Below are positions 9,215 through 17,822 of a stretch of 39,655 nt of DNA, piece after piece. The position numbers and the translations under genes were made by a program. The notes beneath the pieces are model-generated. The model was not told the DNA's origin, did no database searches, and saw only the letters and a program-made list of their open reading frames with translations. The stretch comes from Nitrososphaerota archaeon (GTDB taxonomy: Archaea; Thermoproteota; Nitrososphaeria; Nitrososphaerales; Nitrosopumilaceae), in contig DAHUYT010000012.1 of assembly GCA_027315065.1 (NCBI GenBank), positions 11,036 through 50,690 of the forward strand, read 5' to 3'. The number at the start of each line of letters is the position of its first letter. The first letter of the stretch is position 1.

Positions 9215-9291
9215 ATTTCGTTTGACATTTCTTTAATATCATTAATATTTCTTTAATTTCGTTTGACATTTCTTTAATATCATTAATATTT
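9214..9291. repeat. Two-copy 37-bp direct repeat, period 41 bp
   Basis: Bases 9214-9250 and 9255-9291 are identical, separated by four bases. The unit runs from AATTTCGTTTGACATT to ATTAATATTT. The first copy touches the start codon of the minus-strand membrane protein. Two perfect copies point to a recent tandem duplication; each copy, read on the minus strand, holds an AT-rich block that could act as a promoter element. Two copies and the short spacer do not fit a CRISPR array. Confidence 0.9.
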
Positions 9292-9488
9292 ACTCTAATT
9301 ATAAAAAATTCATAAAATATATCATTTACAATAATTTTTGATACTCTAATCATGTTTCAACCCATCTTTTTTGTATTAAATCCTTAATTCATGTTAATTT
9401 TTACTGAATTATATAGATGATAAAATTAAGTATTACTTAAATTAATATTAGGATTTTTTATGTACCATTTTACAAAGTCATAATTGTC
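9292..9488. promoter_or_regulatory. AT-rich intergenic promoter region of thrC
   Basis: No coding frame is evident here. It is very AT-rich. A perfect palindrome TTAAGTA-T-TACTTAA lies at 9426-9440, and a T-rich TATA-like stretch (ATTTTTTATG, about 9453-9462) lies 27-36 bases before the TTG start of thrC, the spacing of a leaderless archaeal promoter. The palindrome sits just upstream of that box and could be an operator. Confidence 0.5.
9426..9440. promoter_or_regulatory. Perfect 15-base palindrome upstream of thrC, possible operator
   Basis: TTAAGTA-T-TACTTAA has seven-base arms and a one-base centre. It ends 48 bases before the thrC start, just upstream of the presumed TATA element, the place where activator or repressor sites often lie in archaeal promoters. 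The binder is not known. Confidence 0.45.
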
Positions 9489-10706
9489 TTGGCAAAGATA
9501 AAATCGTTGCAATGTAGGGAATGTAAGAGGGAGTATACTCCTACATTTAGGTACATCTGCGAAGAATGCTTTGGCCCTCTTGACGTGTGCTATGATTTTC
9601 CTAAAGTGACCAAGAATACGTTTGCAAACCGTGAACATACTTACTGGCGCTATCATGAACTGTTGCCGATTGAATCAAAATCAAATATAATAAGTATCGG
9701 TGCAGGACTAACTCCTCTCATTAAAGCAGATAAACTAGGTGAGCAGCTTGGTCTTAATAATTTGTACATAAAAAATGATTCTGTAAATCCAACTTTTTCA
9801 TTCAAAGATAGACCGGCAGGTGTTGCAGTTTCAAAAGCAAAAGAATTTGGTCTTTCTGCAGTAGGATGTGCATCAACTGGAAATCTTGCATCAGCTACTG
9901 CGGCTCATGCTGCAAAGGGTGGTTTTTCATGTTATATTTTTGCGCCAAGCGACATTGAACATGCAAAAATCACACAAGCTCTTTCGTACGGGGCACATTT
10001 CATCGCAGTTGATGGTACATATGATGACGCAAACAGGATTGCAGCCCAGATAGGAGACAGTAAGGGAATAGGAATCGTAAATATTAACATGCGTTCATAC
10101 TATGTTGAAGGATCAAAGACTCTAGCCTTTGAGGTTGCAGAACAACTCGATTGGCAAATACCTGATCATCTTGTTGTACCTGTAGGAAGTGGAGCTATGT
10201 TAAATGCTATATGTAAAGGATTTGAGGAACTTGAAGTATTATCTCTTGTAAACAAAGTATCTAATATGCATATGATTGCAGCCCAACCCCATGGTTGTGC
10301 CCCTGTGGTGGATGCCTTTAAGAAAAATAAAACTGAGATTGTACCAGTAGAGAATCCAGATACTATTGCAAAGAGTCTTGCCATAGGAGATCCGGGTGAT
10401 GGTCAATATGTTCTCAAACGATTAAAACAATACAATGGTTATGCTGAAGAATCATCGAACAAGGAGATTCTGGACGCTATTTTGCTGCTTGCAAGGACAG
10501 AAGGAATATTTACAGAACCTGCTGGAGGTGTGTCAGTTGCGGTTCTCAAAAAGATGATCGAGACAGGAAAGATTGACAAGAATGACTCTGTTATATGTTA
10601 TGTAACAGGGAATGGTTTGAAGACTACCGAAGTTATGATGGAAGTACTCTCAAAACCCCAGACCGTGCAAGCCGATATATCCAAGATTGCTGCATTGGTG
10701 AGATAA
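9489..10706 (+). CDS. thrC: Threonine synthase (PLP-dependent, with N-terminal zinc ribbon)
   Basis: Converts O-phosphohomoserine to threonine. A CxxC...CxxC ribbon (Cys9, 12, 24, 27) opens the protein, as in many archaeal ThrC. The fold-type II core has SFKDRP with PLP Lys106, the STGNLASA phosphate/substrate loop (about 130-137), the glycine loop PVGSGAMLNA, and a C-terminal TEPAGGVSVA and VCYVTGNGLK-type ending (VICYVTGNGLK). The 405 residues are normal. The start is TTG with a TATA-like element upstream. The MoaD-E1 fusion begins one base after the stop, so they are almost certainly one transcript. A role as a protein-thiocarboxylate-dependent sulfhydrylase, suggested by the neighbour, is possible but threonine synthase fits the sequence best. 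Confidence 0.87.
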   Translation: MAKIKSLQCRECKREYTPTFRYICEECFGPLDVCYDFPKVTKNTFANREHTYWRYHELLPIESKSNIISIGAGLTPLIKADKLGEQLGLNNLYIKNDSVNPTFSFKDRPAGVAVSKAKEFGLSAVGCASTGNLASATAAHAAKGGFSCYIFAPSDIEHAKITQALSYGAHFIAVDGTYDDANRIAAQIGDSKGIGIVNINMRSYYVEGSKTLAFEVAEQLDWQIPDHLVVPVGSGAMLNAICKGFEELEVLSLVNKVSNMHMIAAQPHGCAPVVDAFKKNKTEIVPVENPDTIAKSLAIGDPGDGQYVLKRLKQYNGYAEESSNKEILDAILLLARTEGIFTEPAGGVSVAVLKKMIETGKIDKNDSVICYVTGNGLKTTEVMMEVLSKPQTVQADISKIAALVR

Positions 10707-10707
10707 T

Positions 10708-12024
10708 GTGGCTAGTATAAAATTCACTATACCATCAGTACTAAACAAAGGCGGAGGGGAAAAAAAAGTCGATATCTTGGCTACTACATTAAATGAGGCA
10801 TTCAACAAAATCTCAGAACAATTCGGAGATGAGTTCAAACGAAGGGTTCTAAATCCTGATGGTACCCCCCGTTCTCTAATCAACATATACGTAAACGGAA
10901 AAAACATGCGGTTTTCAGGAGGGATGGAAACTATACTAAAGGACGGTGACGAGATCTATATACTTCCGGCAGTAGCTGGTGGCTCTGAACTATCTAGCAA
11001 AGAACTTGAACGATATTCTAGACAAGTTATGCTTGAAGAAATAGGATATGAAGGACAACTAAAGCTTAGGAATGCGAAAGCGTGTATCGTAGGAGTAGGT
11101 GGTCTTGGCAATCCTATAGCAAGTAGGCTGGTAGCTATGGGTATTGGTACAATAAGAATTGTGGATAGGGACGTTGTAGAGCTGTCGAATCTACACAGAC
11201 AGACTATGTTTGATGAATCAGATATAGGGCAAGTAAAAGTAGAAGCTGCAGAGCGAAAGTTAAAAAAAATGAATTCTGATGTAGTAATTGAAGCTCTACC
11301 TGTATCTGTAAACGATTACACTGCTTTAGATATTGTAGAGGGATGTGATGTAGTAATAGATGCTCTTGACAGTGTAAATGCAAGATATTCACTCAACAAG
11401 GCATGTGTGGAAAAAAATATCCCATTTGTAACAGGCGCAGCTGTAGGTGTCTCAGGACAAGTATTTACTATCATTCCAAATCAAACCGCTTGTTATCATT
11501 GCGTTTTCCCATCACTTGATGAAAACTCAATGCCAACATGTAGTACTGAGGGGGTACATCCATCGATTCTTTCCATCGTGGGAGGAATTGAGGTTGCAGA
11601 AGCTGTTAAAATACTGATTGGGAGATCTCCGACTTTAACAAATAAACTACTTTACATAGATCTAGACAATCTGGATTTCAGTACAGCAGAATTCAAGAAA
11701 GTTGACGAATGTTCTGTATGCGGGAAAGGCAAAAAAGAAGAATTATCAAAACAAGAACTAATAATTGAAGAACTCTGTGGTCGTAGCAGAGGTAAGAGAA
11801 CCTTTTCAATAACTCCTACGACTATGTTAGAGATCGATATGCCAAAAATTACAAATGTGGCATCAACAAAAGGATTCAAGATACAAAATCAGGGAGAACT
11901 TGGTCTTTCCATATCCACAAATGATGTATTTGTAAGCTTCCTGAAGCGAGGCTCTGCAGTTATTGTAGGGGAAAAAGATGAAGATTCTGCAATCGCATTG
12001 TATAAGACATTGGTAAACGCTTAG
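10708..12024 (+). CDS. MoaD/ThiS-like ubiquitin-fold domain fused to a MoeB/ThiF-type E1 adenylyltransferase
   Basis: Residues 1-92 form a MoaD-like beta-grasp domain ending in PAVAGG (Gly91-Gly92). Residues 98-340 are a HesA/MoeB/ThiF domain: YSRQ, ATP loop GVGGLG (129-134), VDRD (152-155), adenylation Arg in LSNLHRQ, a candidate catalytic Cys278 in PTCST, and structural zinc cysteines CYHC (262-265) and CSVC (335-338). Residues 345-438 are an additional C-terminal domain I do not recognise; it is not rhodanese-like. Such E1s adenylate the C-terminal Gly-Gly of a sulfur carrier for thiocarboxylation, but here the Gly-Gly is internal and would need cleavage to be activated. The start is GTG one base after thrC. 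Domain calls are firm; the pathway served (Moco, tRNA thiolation, amino-acid sulfur) is not decided by the sequence. Confidence 0.88.
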   Translation: MASIKFTIPSVLNKGGGEKKVDILATTLNEAFNKISEQFGDEFKRRVLNPDGTPRSLINIYVNGKNMRFSGGMETILKDGDEIYILPAVAGGSELSSKELERYSRQVMLEEIGYEGQLKLRNAKACIVGVGGLGNPIASRLVAMGIGTIRIVDRDVVELSNLHRQTMFDESDIGQVKVEAAERKLKKMNSDVVIEALPVSVNDYTALDIVEGCDVVIDALDSVNARYSLNKACVEKNIPFVTGAAVGVSGQVFTIIPNQTACYHCVFPSLDENSMPTCSTEGVHPSILSIVGGIEVAEAVKILIGRSPTLTNKLLYIDLDNLDFSTAEFKKVDECSVCGKGKKEELSKQELIIEELCGRSRGKRTFSITPTTMLEIDMPKITNVASTKGFKIQNQGELGLSISTNDVFVSFLKRGSAVIVGEKDEDSAIALYKTLVNA

Positions 12025-12030
12025 AAATAT

Positions 12031-13056
12031 TTACAAAGTCTTAACTACAGACACTAATTTTGAAAAAGGATCTTCCATAGAATCTAGTATTTTTTTCGCC
12101 TTCTCTTTATTCTTTGGACCTTCTATGAGCATTTTTCTGGCTACCTGAAGAATATGTTTGGAATTTGTTTCTCTTTTTACTAACCCGCTTTTTACCAGGT
12201 ATTTCTCAATATGATTAGGTACTGCATCATATGATATAGTTGGAATTCCCATTAACGCAGCTTCGGCAGTCATTGTACCGCCAGATCCTACAAAAAGATC
12301 AGTAACAGAAAGAAGAGATTTTCCATCAATAACCTTGTTCATGATTCTCACTTTATTTCCAAATTCTTTTCTGAGATTCTCTATTTGAGGCTTGTATCTT
12401 GCCAAGACTATGACATTGTATTTTTCTCGCTCTTGGCTAAATTTGTTAATTATGTTATTGCTGATACTGGTTTTTCCAAGAACATATGCTGCAGAAGACT
12501 CTTCAAGTCTAATGACTATGGTTTTTTTATGGCTATTGAGGACAATCGGTTTAACGTTTGAGTCATTTTTTACTATCACTGCCGCATCAATTGCCTTATA
12601 TTGAATTATATTACTTTTTAAAATTCCATATTTTACAAATTCTTCTTTTGGTATTACCCATGGAATAAAGAGTCTCTGTGCAAATGGAAGTGAAAGTCTC
12701 ATTACAGCTTCTGCATGTGGGGAATCGGAGAAAACTATGTGTTTGATGCCTAGGCCAAATGCAACTCTTGAGGCTTCCGGAGAACAGAAACTGATGACCA
12801 AATCCGGAGAGAATTTTGATACTATGTCAGTCAAACGATCAACTCGTTTTGCACTAGCTTTGAGCTTTTCTTTTCTTCCCGAGCCGCCATGTTTTCCAAC
12901 TATGATCAGATTGACATGCTTTAGTTTTGCAAGATCTACGACCTGACCATAATTCCTTGAAGTACACAGTATTTTGTGATTTTTACCTAATTTTCGTGCT
13001 AATGGACCAAAAAATAGCAATTGTTTCGGTGTAAGGACATCAAACCAAATTTTCAA
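12031..13056 (-). CDS. DUF354 family protein (GT-B-like, glycosyltransferase/epimerase-related)
   Basis: The N-terminus MKIWFDVLTPKQLLFF, the central HIVFSDSPHAEAV and the C-terminal LFVGSGGTMTAEAALMGIP followed by ISYD match the archaeal DUF354 family, whose fold resembles UDP-GlcNAc 2-epimerases and GT-B glycosyltransferases. The GSGGTMTAEAA block is the probable nucleotide-binding loop. The 341-residue length is typical. No membrane segment is seen. The start is TTG. It converges on the E1 fusion with six bases between and is divergent from the Rossmann gene. Function in the family is not established; involvement in glycan or lipid-sugar metabolism is inference from fold. Confidence 0.8.
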   Translation of the reverse strand: MKIWFDVLTPKQLLFFGPLARKLGKNHKILCTSRNYGQVVDLAKLKHVNLIIVGKHGGSGRKEKLKASAKRVDRLTDIVSKFSPDLVISFCSPEASRVAFGLGIKHIVFSDSPHAEAVMRLSLPFAQRLFIPWVIPKEEFVKYGILKSNIIQYKAIDAAVIVKNDSNVKPIVLNSHKKTIVIRLEESSAAYVLGKTSISNNIINKFSQEREKYNVIVLARYKPQIENLRKEFGNKVRIMNKVIDGKSLLSVTDLFVGSGGTMTAEAALMGIPTISYDAVPNHIEKYLVKSGLVKRETNSKHILQVARKMLIEGPKNKEKAKKILDSMEDPFSKLVSVVKTL

Positions 13057-13122
13057 ACATTTTGGATAGAATTTGAGGATGGAAAAAGTTTTTCTTAGCC
13101 TATACTCTTAAATTCGCATGAT

Positions 13123-14259
13123 TTGGTCTCCATAAAGATTGTTGTTTACGGACTTAGCACTGAGGGATACTCTATTGCGTGTCAAATGGCAATAAAGGGA
13201 GCAGACGTATTCATTGTGGACGAATCCGCGCATATGGCAATTTCCCTCAAGGCAGAGATAGCTAAGACATATCCAAATGTTACCTCTCTAAAAGAGGATG
13301 AGCCTTTACTTGGTGTAGAACCAATCGATGTGGCAATATCGCACTCTGAATATCTCTTCTTTGCTCCACGAATCAGAAAAACTGGTCAAGAGGCAAAAAT
13401 GGAGATTCATTCAAAATTCAAAGATGCTGTATCTTCTATGAAAAAAGGTGGATCAGTTATTTACAATCTTCCGACAGGGATAGGAGGTAACAATGAAACC
13501 ATATCGCTTTTGGAACATATAACAGGACTTGAATTGGGAAAAGGAATATCATATTTTTATTATCCACTTTCAAAAGGATATGCTCCAGAAATAATTGGCT
13601 CCTTTAATGGGAAAGTTGACGATAAACTTGGTAAATTACTAGAGGTGGAAAAAAAGATGAAAAAGTTTGCATCTATACCTTCGGCTGAAATTATTCATGC
13701 TATAAAGGTCCTGACACAATTTTCAAGCTTGGCAAGTATTCTTGAAGTTTGTAAATTTGCACAAGATTCAGCTACGCGAAATGATCTTATATTCACTGAT
13801 TACAAGGATATCTTTTTGGATGATATGACTAATGGGTTATATGATCTAAGATCACTTGGTACATCTGTTGAAGGAGCAGGTACAATGATGTATCTAGTAA
13901 ATGGAAGTATAAAGGGAATTGAGGGATATGTTAAAAGACTTATTGATGAGATCAGGTCTACTCTGAAGAAGAATGAGCTTAAGGCAAGTAGGACTAGAGT
14001 GGTTCTAGTCTGGACACAAGATTCCTATGAGATGCGGGGAGATAAGGCTGACATGTTAAACTCTCTTGTTACCAAACTGCGTGACTATATAGGGGATGTG
14101 GAGGTGCAGGGGGATGGATCTGGACTTGATCTTTTCCATAATGATAAGACTACCATTATAGTGGCATGCTCAAAATCTGATTATGACAAGGTTGTTAAGA
14201 ATGGGAAAGACTCTGATGTGATAATAATAAAAACCAACCCCTTATGTGAGATATTGTAA
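13123..14259 (+). CDS. Rossmann-fold NAD(P)-binding protein, dehydrogenase-like, function unknown
   Basis: The N-terminus IKIVVYGLSTEGYSIACQMAIKGADVFIVDE is a dinucleotide-binding beta-alpha-beta unit with a G-x-S-x-x-G loop and an acidic end of strand 2, suggesting NAD. The middle part (about 80-260) resembles the 6-phosphogluconate/UDP-sugar dehydrogenase layout: a second Rossmann half followed by a helical region beginning near SAEIIHAIKVLTQF. The C-terminal 100 residues form a separate alpha/beta domain. I do not see the catalytic cysteine motif of UDP-glucose dehydrogenases, so no reaction is assigned. The start is TTG at 13123; 66 bases separate it from the divergent DUF354 gene. grpE follows 13 bases after the stop, possibly in the same transcript. 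Confidence 0.72.
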   Translation: MVSIKIVVYGLSTEGYSIACQMAIKGADVFIVDESAHMAISLKAEIAKTYPNVTSLKEDEPLLGVEPIDVAISHSEYLFFAPRIRKTGQEAKMEIHSKFKDAVSSMKKGGSVIYNLPTGIGGNNETISLLEHITGLELGKGISYFYYPLSKGYAPEIIGSFNGKVDDKLGKLLEVEKKMKKFASIPSAEIIHAIKVLTQFSSLASILEVCKFAQDSATRNDLIFTDYKDIFLDDMTNGLYDLRSLGTSVEGAGTMMYLVNGSIKGIEGYVKRLIDEIRSTLKKNELKASRTRVVLVWTQDSYEMRGDKADMLNSLVTKLRDYIGDVEVQGDGSGLDLFHNDKTTIIVACSKSDYDKVVKNGKDSDVIIIKTNPLCEIL

Positions 14260-14272
14260 TAAAGGTAATGTT

Positions 14273-14851
14273 ATGCAAAATAATGGCGCAGACTTGACAA
14301 GTAATAATGACGAGACTGATGATTTGATAAATGAAATCAATGTAAATAACGAGGAAGGAGAACAGAAAATTGAGAACATTGAGGAACTGAAAAATCAACT
14401 GGAAGAAGAAAAAGAAAAAGCGATCTCACAGGAAAAAAAAATTCAATATTTGTTAGCGGATTTTGAGAATCTAAAGAAAAGAACCGAATCAGATGTTCAA
14501 AATAAGGTAAATTCCATAACTGATGATCTAATTCTGAAATTTTTATCAATTTATGATGATTTTATTCGTGCAAGGGATGCCTTGTCTAAACAGGATGTAA
14601 ATGTAGACGGTTTAGACGCCATTTTAAAGAATATGAATTCCTTCCTGTATGGATATGGAATAAGACCTATTGAAGCATTAGGCGAAGTTTTTGATCCTAG
14701 ATTACACGAAGCTATTTCTATAAAAGATGATCCCTCACTTGATGATAACACGGTTACGGCAGAACTGCGTAAGGGATATATTTTGAAAGACAGAGTTATT
14801 AGACATAGTTTAGTAGAAATATCGAAAAAACATAAAGAGATGATGAACTAA
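14273..14851 (+). CDS. grpE: GrpE nucleotide exchange factor
   Basis: Releases ADP from DnaK. A long, acidic, charged coiled coil (about residues 15-75, rich in E/K, with [11 protein letters not shown] as the GrpE family signature) is followed by the four-helix/beta wing part with [27 protein letters not shown] and a C-terminal [17 protein letters not shown]-type ending. ATG at 14273 gives 192 residues and has AAAGGT eight to thirteen bases upstream; an in-frame ATG at 14246 would overlap the preceding gene and add a non-conserved stretch. One base separates the stop from dnaK, so this is one operon. Confidence 0.92.
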   Translation: MQNNGADLTSNNDETDDLINEINVNNEEGEQKIENIEELKNQLEEEKEKAISQEKKIQYLLADFENLKKRTESDVQNKVNSITDDLILKFLSIYDDFIRARDALSKQDVNVDGLDAILKNMNSFLYGYGIRPIEALGEVFDPRLHEAISIKDDPSLDDNTVTAELRKGYILKDRVIRHSLVEISKKHKEMMN

Positions 14852-14852
14852 G

Positions 14853-16679
14853 ATGGCTAAAATTATTGGTATTGATTTAGGAACTAGTAACTCTGCGGCT
14901 GCTGTTATGATGGGAGGAAAACCATCTCTTATTCCGGCCGCTGAGGGTACTACTATTGGTGGTAAAGCCTTTCCATCTGTAGTGGCGTTTACAAAGGATA
15001 GCCAACTTATAGTGGGAGAACCAGCGAGGAGACAAGCGGTAACAAATCCTGAAGGGACTATAGTTGCAGCAAAAAGAAAGATGGGAACTGATCATACCTT
15101 TAAGATTAATGATAAAGAGTACAAACCACAGCAAATCTCTGCTTTCATTTTACAGAAAATAAAACAAGATGCTGAAGCATTCATTGGTGAAAAAATCGAG
15201 AAAGCGGTAATAACAGTTCCAGCATACTTTGACGATAACCAGAGACAGGCTACTAAAGATGCCGGACAAATAGCTGGACTGGAGGTGGTTAGAATAATTA
15301 ACGAGCCTACTGCTGCAGCACTTGCCTTTGGTCTTGATAAATCTAAACAAGACATGAAAATAATGGTTTTTGATTTGGGCGGGGGAACTCTAGATGTAAC
15401 GATAATGGAAATGGGGGGAGGTGTCTTTGAGGTAATGAGTACATCTGGAGACACGCAATTAGGTGGAACCGATATGGACAAAGTTCTAATTGATTATATT
15501 GTTGACAATTTCAGAAAATCATCTGGGGTAGATCTTAGCAAAGATAGTACGGCAATGGTTAGAGTAAGGGAAGCAGCAGAAAAAGCAAAGATAGAACTCT
15601 CATCAGTATTTGAAACTGACATTAATCTTCCTTTCATATCACATGATCCATCTTCTGGACCGAAAAATCTAGAACTGAAAATAACAAGAGCGAAGTTTGA
15701 GGATCTCATCAATCCAATAGTGGAAAGATGCAGACCATCTATGACAAAGTCACTGGAGGATGCAAAACTATCGCCATCAGATGTCAGTAAGATTATACTT
15801 GTAGGCGGTCCAACCAGGATGCCCTTAATCAGAAAGTTTGTAGCCACTGTTATGGGCAAGGAACCAGAAGCTGGGGTGGATCCAATGGAAGCCGTAGCAT
15901 TAGGCGCTGCTATACAGGCAGGAATCATAGCAGGCGAAGTAACAAGCGATATTGTTCTTTTGGATGTTACCCCTCTCACACTTGGAGTAGAGGTGCTTGG
16001 AGGATTGCGAGAACCAATTATAGATAGGAATACTACTATTCCATCGTCTAAAAGTAAGGTCTTCACAACTGCAGCTGACAACCAGACTGCTGTAACTATC
16101 CATATCGTACAAGGCGAGAGATCTATGGCTTCAGATAATGTCTCACTTGGAAGTTTCAACTTGTCTGGAATTCCTCCAGCGCCAAGAGGCGTGCCTCAAG
16201 TCGAGGTAAAATTTGATATCGACGCAAACGGAATTCTAAATGTTACCGCCAAAGATCTTGCGACTCAAAAGGAAGCCAAAATTACAATCACTGCTAGTAC
16301 CAAACTTTCAAAAGATGATATTGAAAAAATGAAAAAAGACGCTGAAGTCTTTTCTGAACAGGATAAAAAGAAGAAAGAAGAGGTAGAACTAAAAAACGAG
16401 GCTCAACAGTATATCTATGCTACTGAAAAATTGATAAATCAAGATCTCAAAGATAAGATATCTCAAGATCAGGGAATAAAGGTAAGTGAAGCCATAAAGG
16501 AACTCAAAGATGTTCTTGACAAAGAGATTTCTGAAATAAAACCAAAACTTGATGCCTTGAAGAAATTAGTTAATGATATCAGTACCGAACTTTACAAAAA
16601 TGTAACTCCGCCTCCCGGGGCAGGCGCGCAAGGAGATACAGGATCTCCCGGTCAGACTGCTGGAGAAACAACAAACTGA
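14853..16679 (+). CDS. dnaK: Chaperone DnaK (Hsp70)
   Basis: ATP-dependent Hsp70 chaperone. The phosphate-1 motif [14 protein letters not shown] opens the protein, [16 protein letters not shown] and [13 protein letters not shown] follow, phosphate-2 is [10 protein letters not shown], the adenosine motif is [10 protein letters not shown], and the linker/substrate domain begins at [12 protein letters not shown] (about 380). The last 20 residues are a Gly/Pro/Ala/Thr-rich disordered tail. At 608 residues it is a full-length bacterial-type DnaK. Archaeal Hsp70 systems are generally held to be acquired from bacteria; here the complete grpE-dnaK-dnaJ set is kept together. Confidence 0.96.
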   Translation: MAKIIGIDLGTSNSAAAVMMGGKPSLIPAAEGTTIGGKAFPSVVAFTKDSQLIVGEPARRQAVTNPEGTIVAAKRKMGTDHTFKINDKEYKPQQISAFILQKIKQDAEAFIGEKIEKAVITVPAYFDDNQRQATKDAGQIAGLEVVRIINEPTAAALAFGLDKSKQDMKIMVFDLGGGTLDVTIMEMGGGVFEVMSTSGDTQLGGTDMDKVLIDYIVDNFRKSSGVDLSKDSTAMVRVREAAEKAKIELSSVFETDINLPFISHDPSSGPKNLELKITRAKFEDLINPIVERCRPSMTKSLEDAKLSPSDVSKIILVGGPTRMPLIRKFVATVMGKEPEAGVDPMEAVALGAAIQAGIIAGEVTSDIVLLDVTPLTLGVEVLGGLREPIIDRNTTIPSSKSKVFTTAADNQTAVTIHIVQGERSMASDNVSLGSFNLSGIPPAPRGVPQVEVKFDIDANGILNVTAKDLATQKEAKITITASTKLSKDDIEKMKKDAEVFSEQDKKKKEEVELKNEAQQYIYATEKLINQDLKDKISQDQGIKVSEAIKELKDVLDKEISEIKPKLDALKKLVNDISTELYKNVTPPPGAGAQGDTGSPGQTAGETTN

Positions 16680-16681
16680 TG

Positions 16682-16687
16682 TTTATA
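16682..16687 (+). promoter_or_regulatory. TATA-like box of dnaJ
   Basis: TTTATA is about 29 bases before the dnaJ ATG and lies just after the dnaK stop, suggesting a separate leaderless transcript for dnaJ besides read-through from dnaK. Confidence 0.45.
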
Positions 16688-16713
16688 CTGGAGACTAATA
16701 CTATTTTATAATC

Positions 16714-17817
16714 ATGAGTACAAAACGCGATTATTATGAAGTCTTGGGTATTCAGAAAAATGCTTCACAAGATGAAATAAAATCTCAGTATAGAAAAATG
16801 GCCCTTAAATTTCATCCAGACAGGAACAAGTCGCCTGATGCTGCTGAACATTTCAAAGAGATATCCGAAGCTTACGCAGTTTTATCAGATTCTGAAAAGC
16901 GTAAGATCTACGATACTCATGGTCATGCTGGAGTTGATGGCAGATATAGCACCGAAGATATATTCCAAGGATCTAAAGTCAATTTCGAAGATGTTTTTGG
17001 TTCTGGTTTTGAATCAATCTTTGAAAATGTCTTTGGTAGAGGAGGAGGTTTCAGATTTGGTGGCTTTGATTTTGGATTCGGTAGGGAAAAAGGGGCAGAT
17101 CTAGTATATGATACAGAAATAACGCTTGAAGACGTCCTTAGGGGAAAACGGGAAGAAATTGAGCTTCCAAAATACATTGAATGTGTAGATTGCAAGGGAT
17201 CAGGTGCTGCTCCTGGGACATCTATGAGAACTTGTTCTGTTTGTAACGGTCATGGTCAGGTAAGAACATCTCGTAGTAGTGGTTTTTCTACATTTGTTAC
17301 CGTTCAACCATGTAGTACTTGTAGGGGGCAAGGCAAAATAATAGAGAGACCATGTTCTAGGTGCAAAGGAACCGGTAAACAAAAAGGAATACACCATTTC
17401 TCATTTGAAATCCCTCCAGGTATTGAAAGTGGTGAATATCGAATTAAAGGAGAAGGTGAATCAACGTTAAACGGAATAAGCGGTGATCTCATTGTTAGAA
17501 TCAAAGTTAAGCCTCATGAAAAGTTCAAGCGTGATGGTGCAGACATATTTTATGATGAAAATATTTCTATCACTGATGCAGTACTGGGCAAGAAATTGAC
17601 TGTACCAACCTTGGAAGGAACTGAAAAAATTGAAATTGAAGCAGGAAGCCAACCTAATACGATAATAAAGATAAAAGGAAAAGGCTTGTCTCATCAAGGA
17701 TCTAGAGGCAGAGGAGATCAATATGTCAGACTTGTTGTCCACATCCCAAAGAAAATAAACAAACGCCAACGCGAATTACTCGAAGAGCTGCGAGACATCT
17801 TGAACCAAGAGGAATAA
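16714..17817 (+). CDS. dnaJ: Chaperone DnaJ (type I Hsp40)
   Basis: Stimulates DnaK ATPase and delivers substrates. J-domain at 1-70 with HPD at 34-36; a Gly/Phe region follows (about 90-130, GRGGGFRFGGFDFGFG); four zinc-finger repeats are complete: CVDCKGSG, CSVCNGHG, CSTCRGQG and CSRCKGTG; the C-terminal substrate domains run to 367. All zinc cysteines are present. ATG at 16714 lies 34 bases after dnaK. A TTTATA box at 16682-16687, about 29 bases before the start, could give dnaJ its own leaderless transcript in addition to read-through from dnaK. Confidence 0.96.
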   Translation: MSTKRDYYEVLGIQKNASQDEIKSQYRKMALKFHPDRNKSPDAAEHFKEISEAYAVLSDSEKRKIYDTHGHAGVDGRYSTEDIFQGSKVNFEDVFGSGFESIFENVFGRGGGFRFGGFDFGFGREKGADLVYDTEITLEDVLRGKREEIELPKYIECVDCKGSGAAPGTSMRTCSVCNGHGQVRTSRSSGFSTFVTVQPCSTCRGQGKIIERPCSRCKGTGKQKGIHHFSFEIPPGIESGEYRIKGEGESTLNGISGDLIVRIKVKPHEKFKRDGADIFYDENISITDAVLGKKLTVPTLEGTEKIEIEAGSQPNTIIKIKGKGLSHQGSRGRGDQYVRLVVHIPKKINKRQRELLEELRDILNQEE

Positions 17818-17822
17818 GAATT

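Noticed and set aside
9214-9291. CRISPR-like repeat
   Set aside because: Only two copies with a four-base spacer and no cas genes nearby; a tandem duplication explains it.
14246-14272. Upstream grpE start
   Set aside because: It overlaps the previous gene and adds a short unrelated peptide; ATG 14273 has a purine-rich leader.
15494-16159. Long minus-strand open frame inside dnaK
   Set aside because: It is antisense to a highly conserved dnaK region and its product is low-complexity Ser/Ile-rich with no family features.
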